27,636 nt of DNA from Cyclobacteriaceae bacterium (GTDB taxonomy: Bacteria > Bacteroidota > Bacteroidia > Cytophagales > Cyclobacteriaceae), in NCBI GenBank assembly GCA_021648745.1, contig JAKISE010000035.1, positions 1 to 27,636 on the forward strand. Reading direction: 5' to 3'. The notes under the pieces are model-generated. The model saw only the letters and a program-made list of their open reading frames with translations, was not told the origin of the DNA and did not search any database. Below are positions 8,148 through 16,700 of this stretch, piece by piece; within the stretch, counting starts at the first letter, position 1, and each line of letters opens with the position of its first letter. Both the position numbers and the translations under genes were made by a program.

Positions 8148-8163
8148 GGTCGCACTCAGGTTA
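8148..8163 (+). repeat. Partial copy of the MITE-like element's terminal repeat
   Basis: GGTCGCACTCAGGTTA matches the outer right end of the MITE-like element at 15 of 16 positions. It also pairs, through ACTCAGGTTA (8154-8163), with TAACCTGAGT at 8195-8204. Similarity does not continue inward, so this is an end fragment or a distant relative. Confidence 0.6.
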
Positions 8164-8194
8164 CAATTATAATACATAGCCTATTTACAGTTAA

Positions 8195-8459
8195 TAACCT
8201 GAGTTAAACCTAAGGAATGCTGTCAGAAAATAAGGTAGTAGGTGAGGTTTTGGAAATAAAAAGCGATAAAATAATGGATTATTTCAAGGTTTTTATTTCT
8301 AAAAGATTGCCTGCTAAATATTTTCCCTTAGGCTTTAGTGAATTTTCCCCAAACTTCCTCAAATTTCTTTGAATTAACCCGTTAGTCCTACATAAATTTG
8401 AGTCGTTTATGAAATTTTCACTTAAAGCTGACAGTATTCCTTAGGTCGAACTCAGGTTA
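8195..8459. mobile_element. MITE-like non-coding element with 32-bp terminal inverted repeats
   Basis: The left end (8195-8226) and right end (8428-8459) are inverted copies matching at 29 of 32 positions, including AACCTGAGTT, ACCTAAGGAAT and CTGTCAG. Both ends abut or include a TA dinucleotide (8195-8196 and 8458-8459), compatible with TA target duplication as in IS630/Tc1-type transposition, although A+T-rich DNA makes this weak evidence. The interior has no ORF but holds a compound hairpin (8248-8304). The size, lack of coding capacity and long inverted ends fit a miniature inverted-repeat transposable element mobilised in trans. No transposase is present in the window. Confidence 0.7.
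8248..8304. repeat. Compound hairpin inside the MITE-like element
   Basis: Bases 8248-8262 pair with 8290-8304 (15 positions, one G-T). Inside this, AAATAAT (8269-8275) pairs with ATTATTT (8278-8284) around a two-base GG turn. The two stems are separated by six and five unpaired bases. Confidence 0.6.
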
Positions 8460-8559
8460 ATGCGATTTTAGCTATTCCTTTTATGAAACTATTTTTGCTG
8501 TAATTGGTTAATAGGTACATAATTGGTTTTATATTTAAAGTTTTAATAGGGAAAAATAA

Positions 8560-11379
8560 ATGCACACAACGCTTAAAATATTATTTTTTGGAATTGCCCT
8601 TTTCTTTTTGTCAATTCCTGTTGTAGCAACTCATATCAGAGCAGGTGAAATAACGGTGCAGAGAAAGAACTGTCAGAGTAAAACGTTTATTATCTTCATT
8701 ACAGGTTATGTTGATTTGTCTGGTGGGCAGGTTGATTTTGGAGGTGGCACTTTGGATTTTGGAGATGGAAGTGAACCCATTGAAAATATACGTACAGATT
8801 CTAGGGTAGAAATTATTTTGGATGAAGTTGATATTGGGAATAATGTAAAAATTAGCCGATTCAAAGTGGAGTATACCTATAGTGGGAATGGTATTTATTT
8901 TATTGGCTATCAAGAATCTAATAGAAACGGAGGGATTTTGAACATGGACAATTCCATTGAAACTCCTTTTTATATTGAAACTATGGTTAGAATTGATGCC
9001 ACTTTAGGTTGTAACATGTTCCTTCCTGAAATGCTAGTTCCTCCTATTGATTTTGGATGTACTGGTGTTGCATTTTACCATAACCCAGGCGCTTTTGATA
9101 GAGATGGTGACAGTTTGGCCTTTGAATTTGTTACTCCTCGAAAAGCAAAAAATACACCTGTTGATAATTATCGTGTAATGAATAACGCTGCCTTTGGTGG
9201 GTTTGAAGAAGGAACAACGAATATACCAGCTAGTTTGTCTATAGACCCTTTAACTGGAGACCTAATTTGGAATTCACCGGGCACTCCAGGTGAATATAAT
9301 GTAGCGTTTATCGTAAAGGAGTATCGAAGGGTACAAGGTGAGTATTTTTTGATAGGCTCAGTAGTGCGAGATATGCAAATTATTGTTGACGACTGCGACA
9401 ACAACAGACCAAGACTTGATTTGCCTGATGATATTTGTGTTGAAGCAGGAGATAACATTAATTTTGATGTATTTGCAACTGATGAAGATGGAGATCAAGT
9501 AAAAATTGAAGTTTTTTCAGCTGTATTGTACTTTCCAAATTCACCTGCTACTTTCAGTCCAAGTCCAGCAGTTTTTCAATCTCAGCCCGGCACTCTTAAT
9601 TTTGATTGGAATACGACATGTGATCAAGTTCGTGAACAGCCTTATTTGGTAACTTTTAAAGTAACAGACCAACCCGATGCTGGTAGGCCGCTTGTAGAGT
9701 TTGGTACTGTAAATATTATTGTAGTGGCACCGGCTCCTCAAAATTTACAGTCAACAGTAAATCCAGACCGAACAATTGACCTTATGTGGGATAATTATAC
9801 GTGTGGCAATGCAGAGAAAATACAAATATGGAGACGTGTTGATACTTTTCCTCTTGCGCCTGATGAATGCGATACAGGCATGCCAGGTTATGCAGGCTAT
9901 GAGCTTACAGATGAAGTGCCTGCATCGGATACAAACTATAAAGATGACAATGGGGGACAGAAACTAGCCTTTGATGCAAATTATTGCTATCGCTTGGTTG
10001 CAGTATTTCCAGCACCTCAAAATGGAGAAAGTTATGTTTCTGCTGAAACCTGTGGAATTATTAAGGCAGATGGCCCTGCCATTACTCATGTTACCGTTGA
10101 TAAAACAGATTTTAATGCTGGAGAAATTACAATAAGTTGGAGAGGGCCTTTTGAAATAGACCAAGGATTATTTCCACCTCCTTATTCGTATGAGCTATGG
10201 CGAGATTCAGGGTTTACAGGAGATATTGGAACAAAAGTAATGGACCTTTCTGCTGACACCACTTTTATTGATACTGGTTTAAATACGAGTGAAACTCCTT
10301 ACCATTACACGGTAAAACTATTTGATAGCGGTGGTACAGAAATTAGATCCACCATGGCGTCATCGGTTTATAACGAACCAACAGCACTTACAGGGGCGAT
10401 AGAGCTTAATTGGTCAGCTAATGTTCCTTGGTCTAATAATACTGCCACGTATAAATACCATTACATTTACAGAGATAGGGTAGATATCGCTGAACCTGAA
10501 AAACTAGTACTAATTGACAGTGTAGATGTAAATAATAATGGATTCTTTTACCACGACAATGGAAGTTTTAATGGAGAAGATCTCAGTGACCAGTTATTAT
10601 ACTGTTATTATATTGAGGTATTTGGCTCTTATGGCAACCCTAGTATTGATGCACCCCAGGTTAACTTGTCCCAAATAATTTGTGCTCAGCCAAACGATAC
10701 AATCACTCCTTGCCCACCAGAACTGTTTTTAATTACACCTGATTGTGACGAGGTATTTTTAGATAGAGGATGCGGTTTTAATAGTTATTTCAACGTAATA
10801 AATTGGAATAAATCTATAGCTATTGAAGGGGAGGAGTGTGATCTAGAAGATGAGATTAAAGGGTATAATGTTTATTTTTCGGCTACAGGGGCGGATGAAA
10901 CATTTGAGATAATTGATTTTGTGAAGGATACCACGTTTTTGGATACTGATTTGTTGTCATTTGCTGGTTGTTATTATGTTACTGCAATTGATAGATCTAA
11001 TAATGAAAGTATTCCTAGCAATATAGTTTGTAATGATAATTGCCCTTATTATGAGCTTCCGAATGTGTTTACACCAAATGGAGATGGTATCAATGATGTG
11101 TTTAGACCATTCGATGAGTTTTCTGGTCAAGAGGATTCAACCTGCCCACGTTTTGTGAATTCAGTTAAATTTATTGTATTTAACCGATGGGGAGTGGCGA
11201 TTTATGCTTACCAAAGTGGAGGTGAAAATTCTATCCTAATTAATTGGGATGGCAGAGATAATAAAGGAAAACTATTGTCTAGTGGGGTTTATTTTTATGC
11301 AGCTGAAGTAGAATTTGACCTGCGTGTGCCGCAAGAAAGAAACCAAAGAATTACAGGGTGGGTTCATGTTCTCTATTAA
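8560..11379 (+). CDS. T9SS type B secreted protein, gliding motility-associated C-terminal domain
   Basis: The 939-aa secreted protein begins with a clear signal peptide (MHTTLKILFFGIALFFLSIPVVA) followed by THIRAGEITV, a start shared by many Bacteroidota surface proteins. The first 340 residues are beta-rich with acidic loops such as FDRDGDSLAFEF and FATDEDGDQVKIEV, cadherin- or PKD-like and perhaps calcium-binding. Residues 400-780 hold several fibronectin type III-like modules. The last 100 residues contain LPNVFTPNGDGINDVFRPF, FNRWGVAIY, INWDGRDNKGK and SSGVYFYAAE, the CHU_C/TIGR04131 signal that sends proteins through the type IX system and is linked to attachment by PorV/SprF-type partners (family knowledge). 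Cysteines are numerous for an exported protein. The ATG at 8560 follows an A-rich leader, and the 3' end overlaps the DCC gene. Confidence 0.93.
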   Translation: MHTTLKILFFGIALFFLSIPVVATHIRAGEITVQRKNCQSKTFIIFITGYVDLSGGQVDFGGGTLDFGDGSEPIENIRTDSRVEIILDEVDIGNNVKISRFKVEYTYSGNGIYFIGYQESNRNGGILNMDNSIETPFYIETMVRIDATLGCNMFLPEMLVPPIDFGCTGVAFYHNPGAFDRDGDSLAFEFVTPRKAKNTPVDNYRVMNNAAFGGFEEGTTNIPASLSIDPLTGDLIWNSPGTPGEYNVAFIVKEYRRVQGEYFLIGSVVRDMQIIVDDCDNNRPRLDLPDDICVEAGDNINFDVFATDEDGDQVKIEVFSAVLYFPNSPATFSPSPAVFQSQPGTLNFDWNTTCDQVREQPYLVTFKVTDQPDAGRPLVEFGTVNIIVVAPAPQNLQSTVNPDRTIDLMWDNYTCGNAEKIQIWRRVDTFPLAPDECDTGMPGYAGYELTDEVPASDTNYKDDNGGQKLAFDANYCYRLVAVFPAPQNGESYVSAETCGIIKADGPAITHVTVDKTDFNAGEITISWRGPFEIDQGLFPPPYSYELWRDSGFTGDIGTKVMDLSADTTFIDTGLNTSETPYHYTVKLFDSGGTEIRSTMASSVYNEPTALTGAIELNWSANVPWSNNTATYKYHYIYRDRVDIAEPEKLVLIDSVDVNNNGFFYHDNGSFNGEDLSDQLLYCYYIEVFGSYGNPSIDAPQVNLSQIICAQPNDTITPCPPELFLITPDCDEVFLDRGCGFNSYFNVINWNKSIAIEGEECDLEDEIKGYNVYFSATGADETFEIIDFVKDTTFLDTDLLSFAGCYYVTAIDRSNNESIPSNIVCNDNCPYYELPNVFTPNGDGINDVFRPFDEFSGQEDSTCPRFVNSVKFIVFNRWGVAIYAYQSGGENSILINWDGRDNKGKLLSSGVYFYAAEVEFDLRVPQERNQRITGWVHVLY

Positions 11380-11762
11380 ACAAGGTTGTTCTTTTTGATT
11401 CTACTTGTTTGTTGTGCAATAGAGTGGTTCAGTTTTTGATTAAAATAGATAAGAAAAAGTTGTTGTCTTTTGCTGGATTATCAAGTGAATTTGGCAAAGA
11501 GTTGGCTATCAAGCATCATATTAGTGCTGATTCAGTTGTTTTTTATAATAATAAAATAATCTCGACTGAAAGTACTGCCTTTTTGAACATCTGCAGAGTG
11601 CTTGATTTTCCATATATTTTGTTAAGCATATTTTATATTATTCCAGCTTTTATTAGGGATGGTATGTATAAGTTTATAGCCAAGCACAGATTTTCATGGT
11701 TTGGTGAAACTGACCAATGCATTATTGACTTGCATAAACATTCTGATAGGATAATTACATAG
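11358..11762 (+). CDS. DCC family thiol-disulfide oxidoreductase-like protein
   Basis: This small protein of up to 134 aa matches the DUF393/DCC family. Near the N-terminus is VVLFDSTCLLCNRVVQFLIK, with the DxxCxxC pair at Cys17 and Cys20. LLSFAGLSSEFGKEL follows, as does the family-typical C-terminal pattern RHRFSWFGETDQC. The middle hydrophobic stretch ILLSIFYIIPAFI is usual for the family. The biochemical role is not well established; a thioredoxin-like redox role is inferred from the CxxC. The only standard start codon in frame is GTG at 11358, which overlaps the end of the secreted-protein gene by 22 bases, implying translational coupling. The true start could also be a rarer codon just downstream, since family members usually begin close to the VVLFD strand. 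Confidence 0.8.
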   Translation: MGSCSLLNKVVLFDSTCLLCNRVVQFLIKIDKKKLLSFAGLSSEFGKELAIKHHISADSVVFYNNKIISTESTAFLNICRVLDFPYILLSIFYIIPAFIRDGMYKFIAKHRFSWFGETDQCIIDLHKHSDRIIT

Positions 11763-11765
11763 ATA

Positions 11766-11796
11766 TTGTGCAAGGGCTAATCTAATTATATCTTTG
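11766..11796 (+). promoter_or_regulatory. Promoter for fabD (TTG ... TATCTTTG)
   Basis: TATCTTTG at 11789-11796 matches TAnnTTTG exactly, 17 bases before the fabD ATG. A TTG at 11766-11768 lies 20 bases upstream of it, a reasonable -33 partner. This is the best complete promoter in the window. Confidence 0.6.
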
Positions 11797-11813
11797 GGTA
11801 AATAATAAAAATC

Positions 11814-12686
11814 ATGAACGCATATATTTATCCAGGTCAAGGGGCTCAGTTTCCAGGAATGGGGCAAGGCTTATACACATCAAATGCACAAGCAAAAGAG
11901 CTCTTTGATAAAGCCAATAAAATTTTAGGCTTCGATATAACAAGCATAATGTTTGAAGGGACTGCTGAAGAACTAAAACAAACAAAGGTGACCCAACCGG
12001 CTGTATTTTTGCATTCCGTTATTTTATCGTTAACTAATAATAGTTTCAGACCTGATATGGTTGCAGGGCACTCGTTAGGAGAATTTTCTGCATTGGTTGC
12101 AAATAAGGCATTAAGTTTTGAAGATGGACTTTCTTTGGTGTATAAACGTGCTTTGGCTATGCAAAAAGCATGTGAGCTAAGCCCTTCAACAATGGCTGCG
12201 ATCCTTGGATTGGCTGACGAAAAAGTAGAAGAAGTATGTGCCGAAATTGACGGAGTAGTTGTGGCTGCAAACTATAATTGCCCAGGGCAATTGGTGATTT
12301 CAGGTAGTAACGAAGCAGTTGCAGAAGCCTGTGAAAAAATGAAGGACGCGGGTGCTAAACGAGCTTTGCCACTACCTGTAGGAGGTGCTTTTCATTCTCC
12401 TTTCATGGAGCCAGCTAGAGTGGAGCTTGAAAAAGCAATTAACGAGACCCATTTTAATCAGCCTATATGTCCTGTATATCAAAATGTAACTGCTAAGCCA
12501 TCGGTAAATATAGAAGTTATAAAAGAGAACCTAATTAAGCAGTTAACTGCACCAGTAAAATGGACTCAGATAGTACAGAATATGGTGACCGATGGTGGAA
12601 CAAGTTTTACTGAGAGTGGCCCAGGAAAGGTGCTTCAGGGCTTAGTTAAAAAGATCCATCGAGAAGCAGAAGTTAGTGGCTTGTAA
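11814..12686 (+). CDS. fabD: ACP S-malonyltransferase
   Basis: FabD moves malonyl from malonyl-CoA to acyl carrier protein, starting fatty acid elongation in the cytoplasm. The 290-aa protein opens with YIYPGQGAQFPGMGQGLY, the oxyanion-hole region. It has the nucleophile motif AGHSLGEFSA (Ser87), NYNCPGQLVISG, and GGAFHSPFM with the catalytic His at 194; the conserved Arg is in VYKRALAMQ. Length and order of motifs are normal for FabD. It stands alone here rather than in a fab cluster, with its own promoter upstream and a hairpin terminator downstream, so it is probably a single-gene transcription unit. Confidence 0.96.
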   Translation: MNAYIYPGQGAQFPGMGQGLYTSNAQAKELFDKANKILGFDITSIMFEGTAEELKQTKVTQPAVFLHSVILSLTNNSFRPDMVAGHSLGEFSALVANKALSFEDGLSLVYKRALAMQKACELSPSTMAAILGLADEKVEEVCAEIDGVVVAANYNCPGQLVISGSNEAVAEACEKMKDAGAKRALPLPVGGAFHSPFMEPARVELEKAINETHFNQPICPVYQNVTAKPSVNIEVIKENLIKQLTAPVKWTQIVQNMVTDGGTSFTESGPGKVLQGLVKKIHREAEVSGL

Positions 12687-12710
12687 ATTAAATTTTTAAC
12701 TTTTACTGTC

Positions 12711-12735
12711 ATTATCGGGCGGCAGGCTCGATAAT
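12711..12735. repeat. Hairpin upstream of the fabD terminator
   Basis: ATTATCG (12711-12717) and CGATAAT (12729-12735) pair perfectly around an 11-base G-rich loop. It lies 25 bases after the fabD stop and just before a standard terminator. It could protect the 3' end of the transcript or be a small repeat; neither is shown. Confidence 0.45.
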
Positions 12736-12739
12736 CTCA

Positions 12740-12767
12740 GGGCTCATCCGAGCCCTTTTCTTTTTTT
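12740..12767 (+). terminator. Intrinsic terminator after fabD
   Basis: GGGCTC (12740-12745) and GAGCCC (12750-12755) form a 6-bp G+C stem around ATCC, followed by a T-rich run (TTTTC then seven T). This is a standard rho-independent terminator, the clearest one in the window. Confidence 0.85.
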
Positions 12768-12795
12768 ATAGCTGCAAGTTCTGTAATTTTAACCA

Positions 12796-13578
12796 ATGCA
12801 AATATCTATTACACATATCGATACAGCCTGTATTGTTCTTGACATTAACGGCTATCGAATAATGACTGACCCAGTATTGGGTAAGGCAGGGAAATTATAC
12901 CATTTTGGTTTTGGAGCGTTTTCAAGAAAAACAGGAAATCCAGCTCTTTCAAAAGAGGAAATTGGGAAAATTGATTTAATCCTTTTGAGCCACCACCAAC
13001 ACAAAGATAACTTTGACCGAGCCGGGAAAAATTTTTCCAAATCTGTAGATAGGGTTATTACAACAAAGCCAGCGGCCAAAACATTAAAGAATGGGCTTGG
13101 CTTAGATAATTGGGAATCTATCTCAGTTCAAACTCCCAAAGTACCAGGCTTAAAAATTACGGCCACTCCGGTTCAGCATCGCCCGTGGTGGTTGCCTTCT
13201 TTTTTTACTGGTAAAGTAATTGGTTTTATGTTAGAATGGGATGCACAACATAAAGGGGCTTATTATATCTCAGGAGATACTGTTTTTTTTAAAGGTATTA
13301 AAGAAATTGCTTCTCGATTTACCATTGATGTAGGCTTATTTCATTTGGGTGCAGTGCAGTTTAAATACCTCACTGGGTTGGGGAAATATACTTTCGATGT
13401 AAAGGGAGCTGTAAAGGCCGCCAACCTATTGGCAATAAATACATTTATCCCTATTCATTACTCAGGCTGGAGTCATTTTAAAGAAGTTGATGAGCAAGTT
13501 CAGCAGGAATTTGATAAAGTGAGTTTAAATAGTGATTTGCGTTGGCTTCAAAGTGGGTTTTCTTTAGGTTTAAAATAA
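12796..13578 (+). CDS. MBL-fold metallo-hydrolase (UlaG/NAPE-PLD-like)
   Basis: The 260-aa protein belongs to the metallo-beta-lactamase fold. The metal motif is HQHKDN (His67, His69, Asp71, Asn72), with Asn in place of the last His of HxHxDH. Further ligands are likely His in TPVQHRPWW, Asp in YISGDTVFF and His in IPIHYSGWSHF. The RPWW after the third His, the compact start MQISITHIDTACIVLDINGYRIMTDPVL and the size place it with the UlaG/NAPE-PLD-like branch, which acts on phosphodiesters or lactones (family knowledge). The substrate is unknown. It has no signal peptide, so it is probably cytoplasmic. It stands alone between the fabD terminator and the giant surface-protein gene; no exact -7 consensus was found upstream. 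Confidence 0.85.
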   Translation: MQISITHIDTACIVLDINGYRIMTDPVLGKAGKLYHFGFGAFSRKTGNPALSKEEIGKIDLILLSHHQHKDNFDRAGKNFSKSVDRVITTKPAAKTLKNGLGLDNWESISVQTPKVPGLKITATPVQHRPWWLPSFFTGKVIGFMLEWDAQHKGAYYISGDTVFFKGIKEIASRFTIDVGLFHLGAVQFKYLTGLGKYTFDVKGAVKAANLLAINTFIPIHYSGWSHFKEVDEQVQQEFDKVSLNSDLRWLQSGFSLGLK

Positions 13579-13656
13579 CTCTAGTATTGAAATTTTAGGT
13601 GTATTTAGCAGTTACTAATAGGTGCTTTTTCGTATAAATATATAATTATAAGGTTG

Positions 13657-13664
13657 TACTTTTG
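13657..13664 (+). promoter_or_regulatory. -7 promoter element (TACTTTTG) for the giant surface-protein gene
   Basis: The octamer fits TAnnTTTG exactly and lies 48 bases before the chosen ATG at 13712. The in-frame GTG at 13664 lies inside the box itself, so it cannot be the translation start. A T-rich stretch (13625-13630) is a weak -33 candidate. Confidence 0.55.
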
Positions 13665-13711
13665 TGTATCAGACCACTTATGAATTAACATTACCCACTT
13701 TACATTCAGGC

Positions 13712-16700
13712 ATGAAAAACATTATTTCTATTTTGTTGGTATCTTTAGTATCAACATACACGATCGCCCAAAATTCATTTACGTCTAATAATGCTGCCAT
13801 TTCGGATTTTAATAATGTGGCGAATTGGACAGATGATGCTGCGGGGGGGGCTATTCCTAATTTCAGTAATGGGCTCGATAATTTTACCATTGCTGATGGG
13901 CACAATTATCAAACTACCGGTGCCCTAAACATTGCTGCATTGGTAATTGGGCAGGGTGGTAGTGCCGCGACTCTCCTTCTTAATGATGTACTAGATTTGG
14001 AAGGTAATATGCTAATTGAGACAGGCTCAACTTTAACCGCAGATAATAACCAAATAAATATGGCTGGTAACTGGACGGAAATAGGTACAGGTAGTCTTTC
14101 AAGTACCGGAACTGTAGTTTTTGATGCATTTTTAGTGCAAACTATATCAGCCGCAGCCGCTTTTAACAATCTTACCTTTAGTGGAGGAGGTGTAGTGTCT
14201 TCTGGAGGAAATGTAAGAGTAAATGGCAATTGGTTAATAACTAATAATACCAATTTTAGTACAGGTAATCTGCATGATTTATACGGCAATCTTACAGTTG
14301 ACAATGGCTCTATATATAATGCAACTGATGGAAGGCTCACATTAAGAGGGTCGGTTGACCAAGCTTTGAACATTGGCACCAATGCCATTTTCGATCAAGT
14401 GTACTTTCAGCCTGGTGCAGCAATCGATTTCAATATTACCGGAAATTTTGTAGCTAACGATTTGACTTATATATATCCTGATGCAACTTTAAATGGTGCA
14501 GGTGATCATACAATAGAGCAGCTAATCCAAAACGGAGCAGTAAATTTTTCTGGTTCAATAACGTTTACAGGCAACAGAGCAAATGATACAGATGACAATA
14601 TTTTCGGATTAGGAACAGCAGATATTATCATAGCAGGCAATTACTTTTTTTCCAACACTACCAATGGAGATGCAATTTCAATCGGAGGTAATCTAACGAT
14701 CCAAAGTGGTTATTTAGTTATTGACGAAGGTTCAGTTACAGGAACTGGAGGAAGTATATTCCAAATAAATGATGGAAATACAGTTTATTTAAGAGGGGTA
14801 GATAATTTTCCTACTGGTTTTGGAACAGTCGATTTTCAGGGGGTAACTTCTCGGGCACTTTATGATTTAAGAGCAAATCAAACAATTAGAGGTGGAATAA
14901 CATATGCGAGATTAGCTTTAGGAGCGGCTTCAGGTGTAGATACTGGCTCAAGAATAAAAACAGCTGATGGGCCATTAGATATTAATGGGTATTTAGATTT
15001 AAATAACGGGATTACATTGTCTCTTGGAGGTTTCAGTCATACACTGGAAGGTTATCTTTACAATAATACAAACTCTTCTATATCAGGAGCAGCTGCAACT
15101 CTTACATTGGATGCGCCAGATGCAAGGCAAGATATTCAATCAAGTGGGACAGGTTCATACAATCTTTCATCTCTTATTATTACAAATACAGCCCCTACCG
15201 CTGTTAGAACTATAAATATAGATGATAATAATTTTCAAGCTTTTAATTTCTCAGTATCAAATGCTGGAGGGTCAATATCAAACTATTTAATTGTAGATAT
15301 TGATGCAAATTTAATGGTTGGATTTGGGACTTATTCAGTTGGAGCTAATGTTGAGCTTAGAACGAGTGGTCCTTCTGAATTTAATTCAATGATGGCATTT
15401 TATGCCGAATCACTAGATGCTCAAAGTACGATACTTTTTGATGGCACAACCCAAAGTATTCCAGGCGTAACTTATGGAAATGTAGAAATTAGAGGGAATG
15501 GCAATAAAAATGCAACTGCAGGGTTTAATGTAGTTGGTAACTTTAGCAGGGTTGGTGACACACCCATTTTTGTAGATGGGGGTTTTAACCATACTGTTAC
15601 TGGAAACTGGGTAATGAATGTAGCCTACACTAATAATATGACGGGTTCAATGGATTTTAATGGAACAGATCAGACAATATCCGGCTCAGATTTTAATAAT
15701 GTTAGCTACAGTGGTTCTGGTGCCAAATCAATGTTAGGAAATCAATTTGTTAGCGGAGATGTAACGATTAATAATGGAGTAACCGTTGAAGCTGGTATTT
15801 ACAGCATTGATATGACAGGTGGCCATTGGGTTAACGGAGGTACTGGTGCTTTTAACCAAAGTACAGGATCAGTACTCTTTTCAAGCACAAGCACGGGGCA
15901 AAACATAACAGCCAATCCTAATAATATTTTTGGTGATTTAGATATTGATAATAACACAAGAACAGTAAATGCACAAACAGATATAATTGTGAGCCGTGAT
16001 TTTGACTTAGTGCAAAATACTGGAGACTTTAACTTGCAAGGGTTTACACTGTTTGTAGGTCGACATTTTAATAATAGAACAGGAACTTCATTTTCATTTA
16101 CGTTACCCGCTGCAACCGTCCATTTTAATGGTAATACGGGTCAAAATATTAGAAATTATATTGCAGGTATTTATCCTAATTTGACATTTTCTGGGCTAGG
16201 AGAAAAAAGATTCTTTGATAATGGATTAGATATTAATGGAGATGTAACAATTACCAATACAACATTAGATGCTGCAAACCTTTCTCATACAGTAGCTGGA
16301 GATTGGAATAACGGAGGTAGCTTCCAGCACACGCAAGCAATTACATTTGATGGGGACGACCAAAACATTAGCGCATCAACCTTTCATGATACTTTTTTTA
16401 GTGGCACCGGAATAAAAACCTTAACAGGTAACATTACGCTTAATGGTAGATTACAAATTAATGATGGAGTTACCTTAGACGTTGGTGCTAGCAGTTTTAA
16501 AATAACCGTAGAAGAAAGTTGGACTAATTCAGGTACAGGTGTTTTCTTGCCACAAAATGGATTAGTCGAATTCTCTGGTGGGTATTCGCAAATGTTTACG
16601 GGTGCAGTTGGGTTTCCTTCAGCTGGCAAACAGTTTTGGGATGTGTTAATCAACACTAATACGAGTAGAACGGAACTTGATGGAGATTTGATTATAGAAA

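Larger units (their letters stand above)
8122..8559. other. 438-base intergenic region holding a repeat element
   Basis: No plausible coding sequence is seen here. The left part has the partial repeat end at 8148-8163, the centre is the MITE-like element at 8195-8459, and the last 100 bases form the A+T-rich leader of the gliding-motility-type gene. The best -7-like match there is TATATTTA at 8530-8537, one base off consensus. Confidence 0.7.

Noticed and set aside
7745..8179. Plus-strand ORF of 144 codons opposite the hypothetical membrane protein
   Set aside because: It is rich in Ser, Ile and Lys without recognisable motifs, is antisense to a frame with two clear membrane helices, and runs into the repeat region.
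8560..11379. Cadherin or chitinase identity for the 939-aa secreted protein
   Set aside because: Acidic loops and FnIII-like modules are visible, but no catalytic motif or full cadherin signature, so only the C-terminal signal is named.
13664..13711. GTG start upstream of the giant gene's ATG
   Set aside because: It would add 16 residues before a clean signal peptide and lies inside the -7 promoter box.
13909..14388. Minus-strand ORFs of 60-160 codons opposite the giant gene (also near 16384, 20806 and 24481)
   Set aside because: Their Pro/Val/Leu-rich composition is what the Gly/Asn/Thr-rich repeats give when read backwards; they lack motifs and leader signals.
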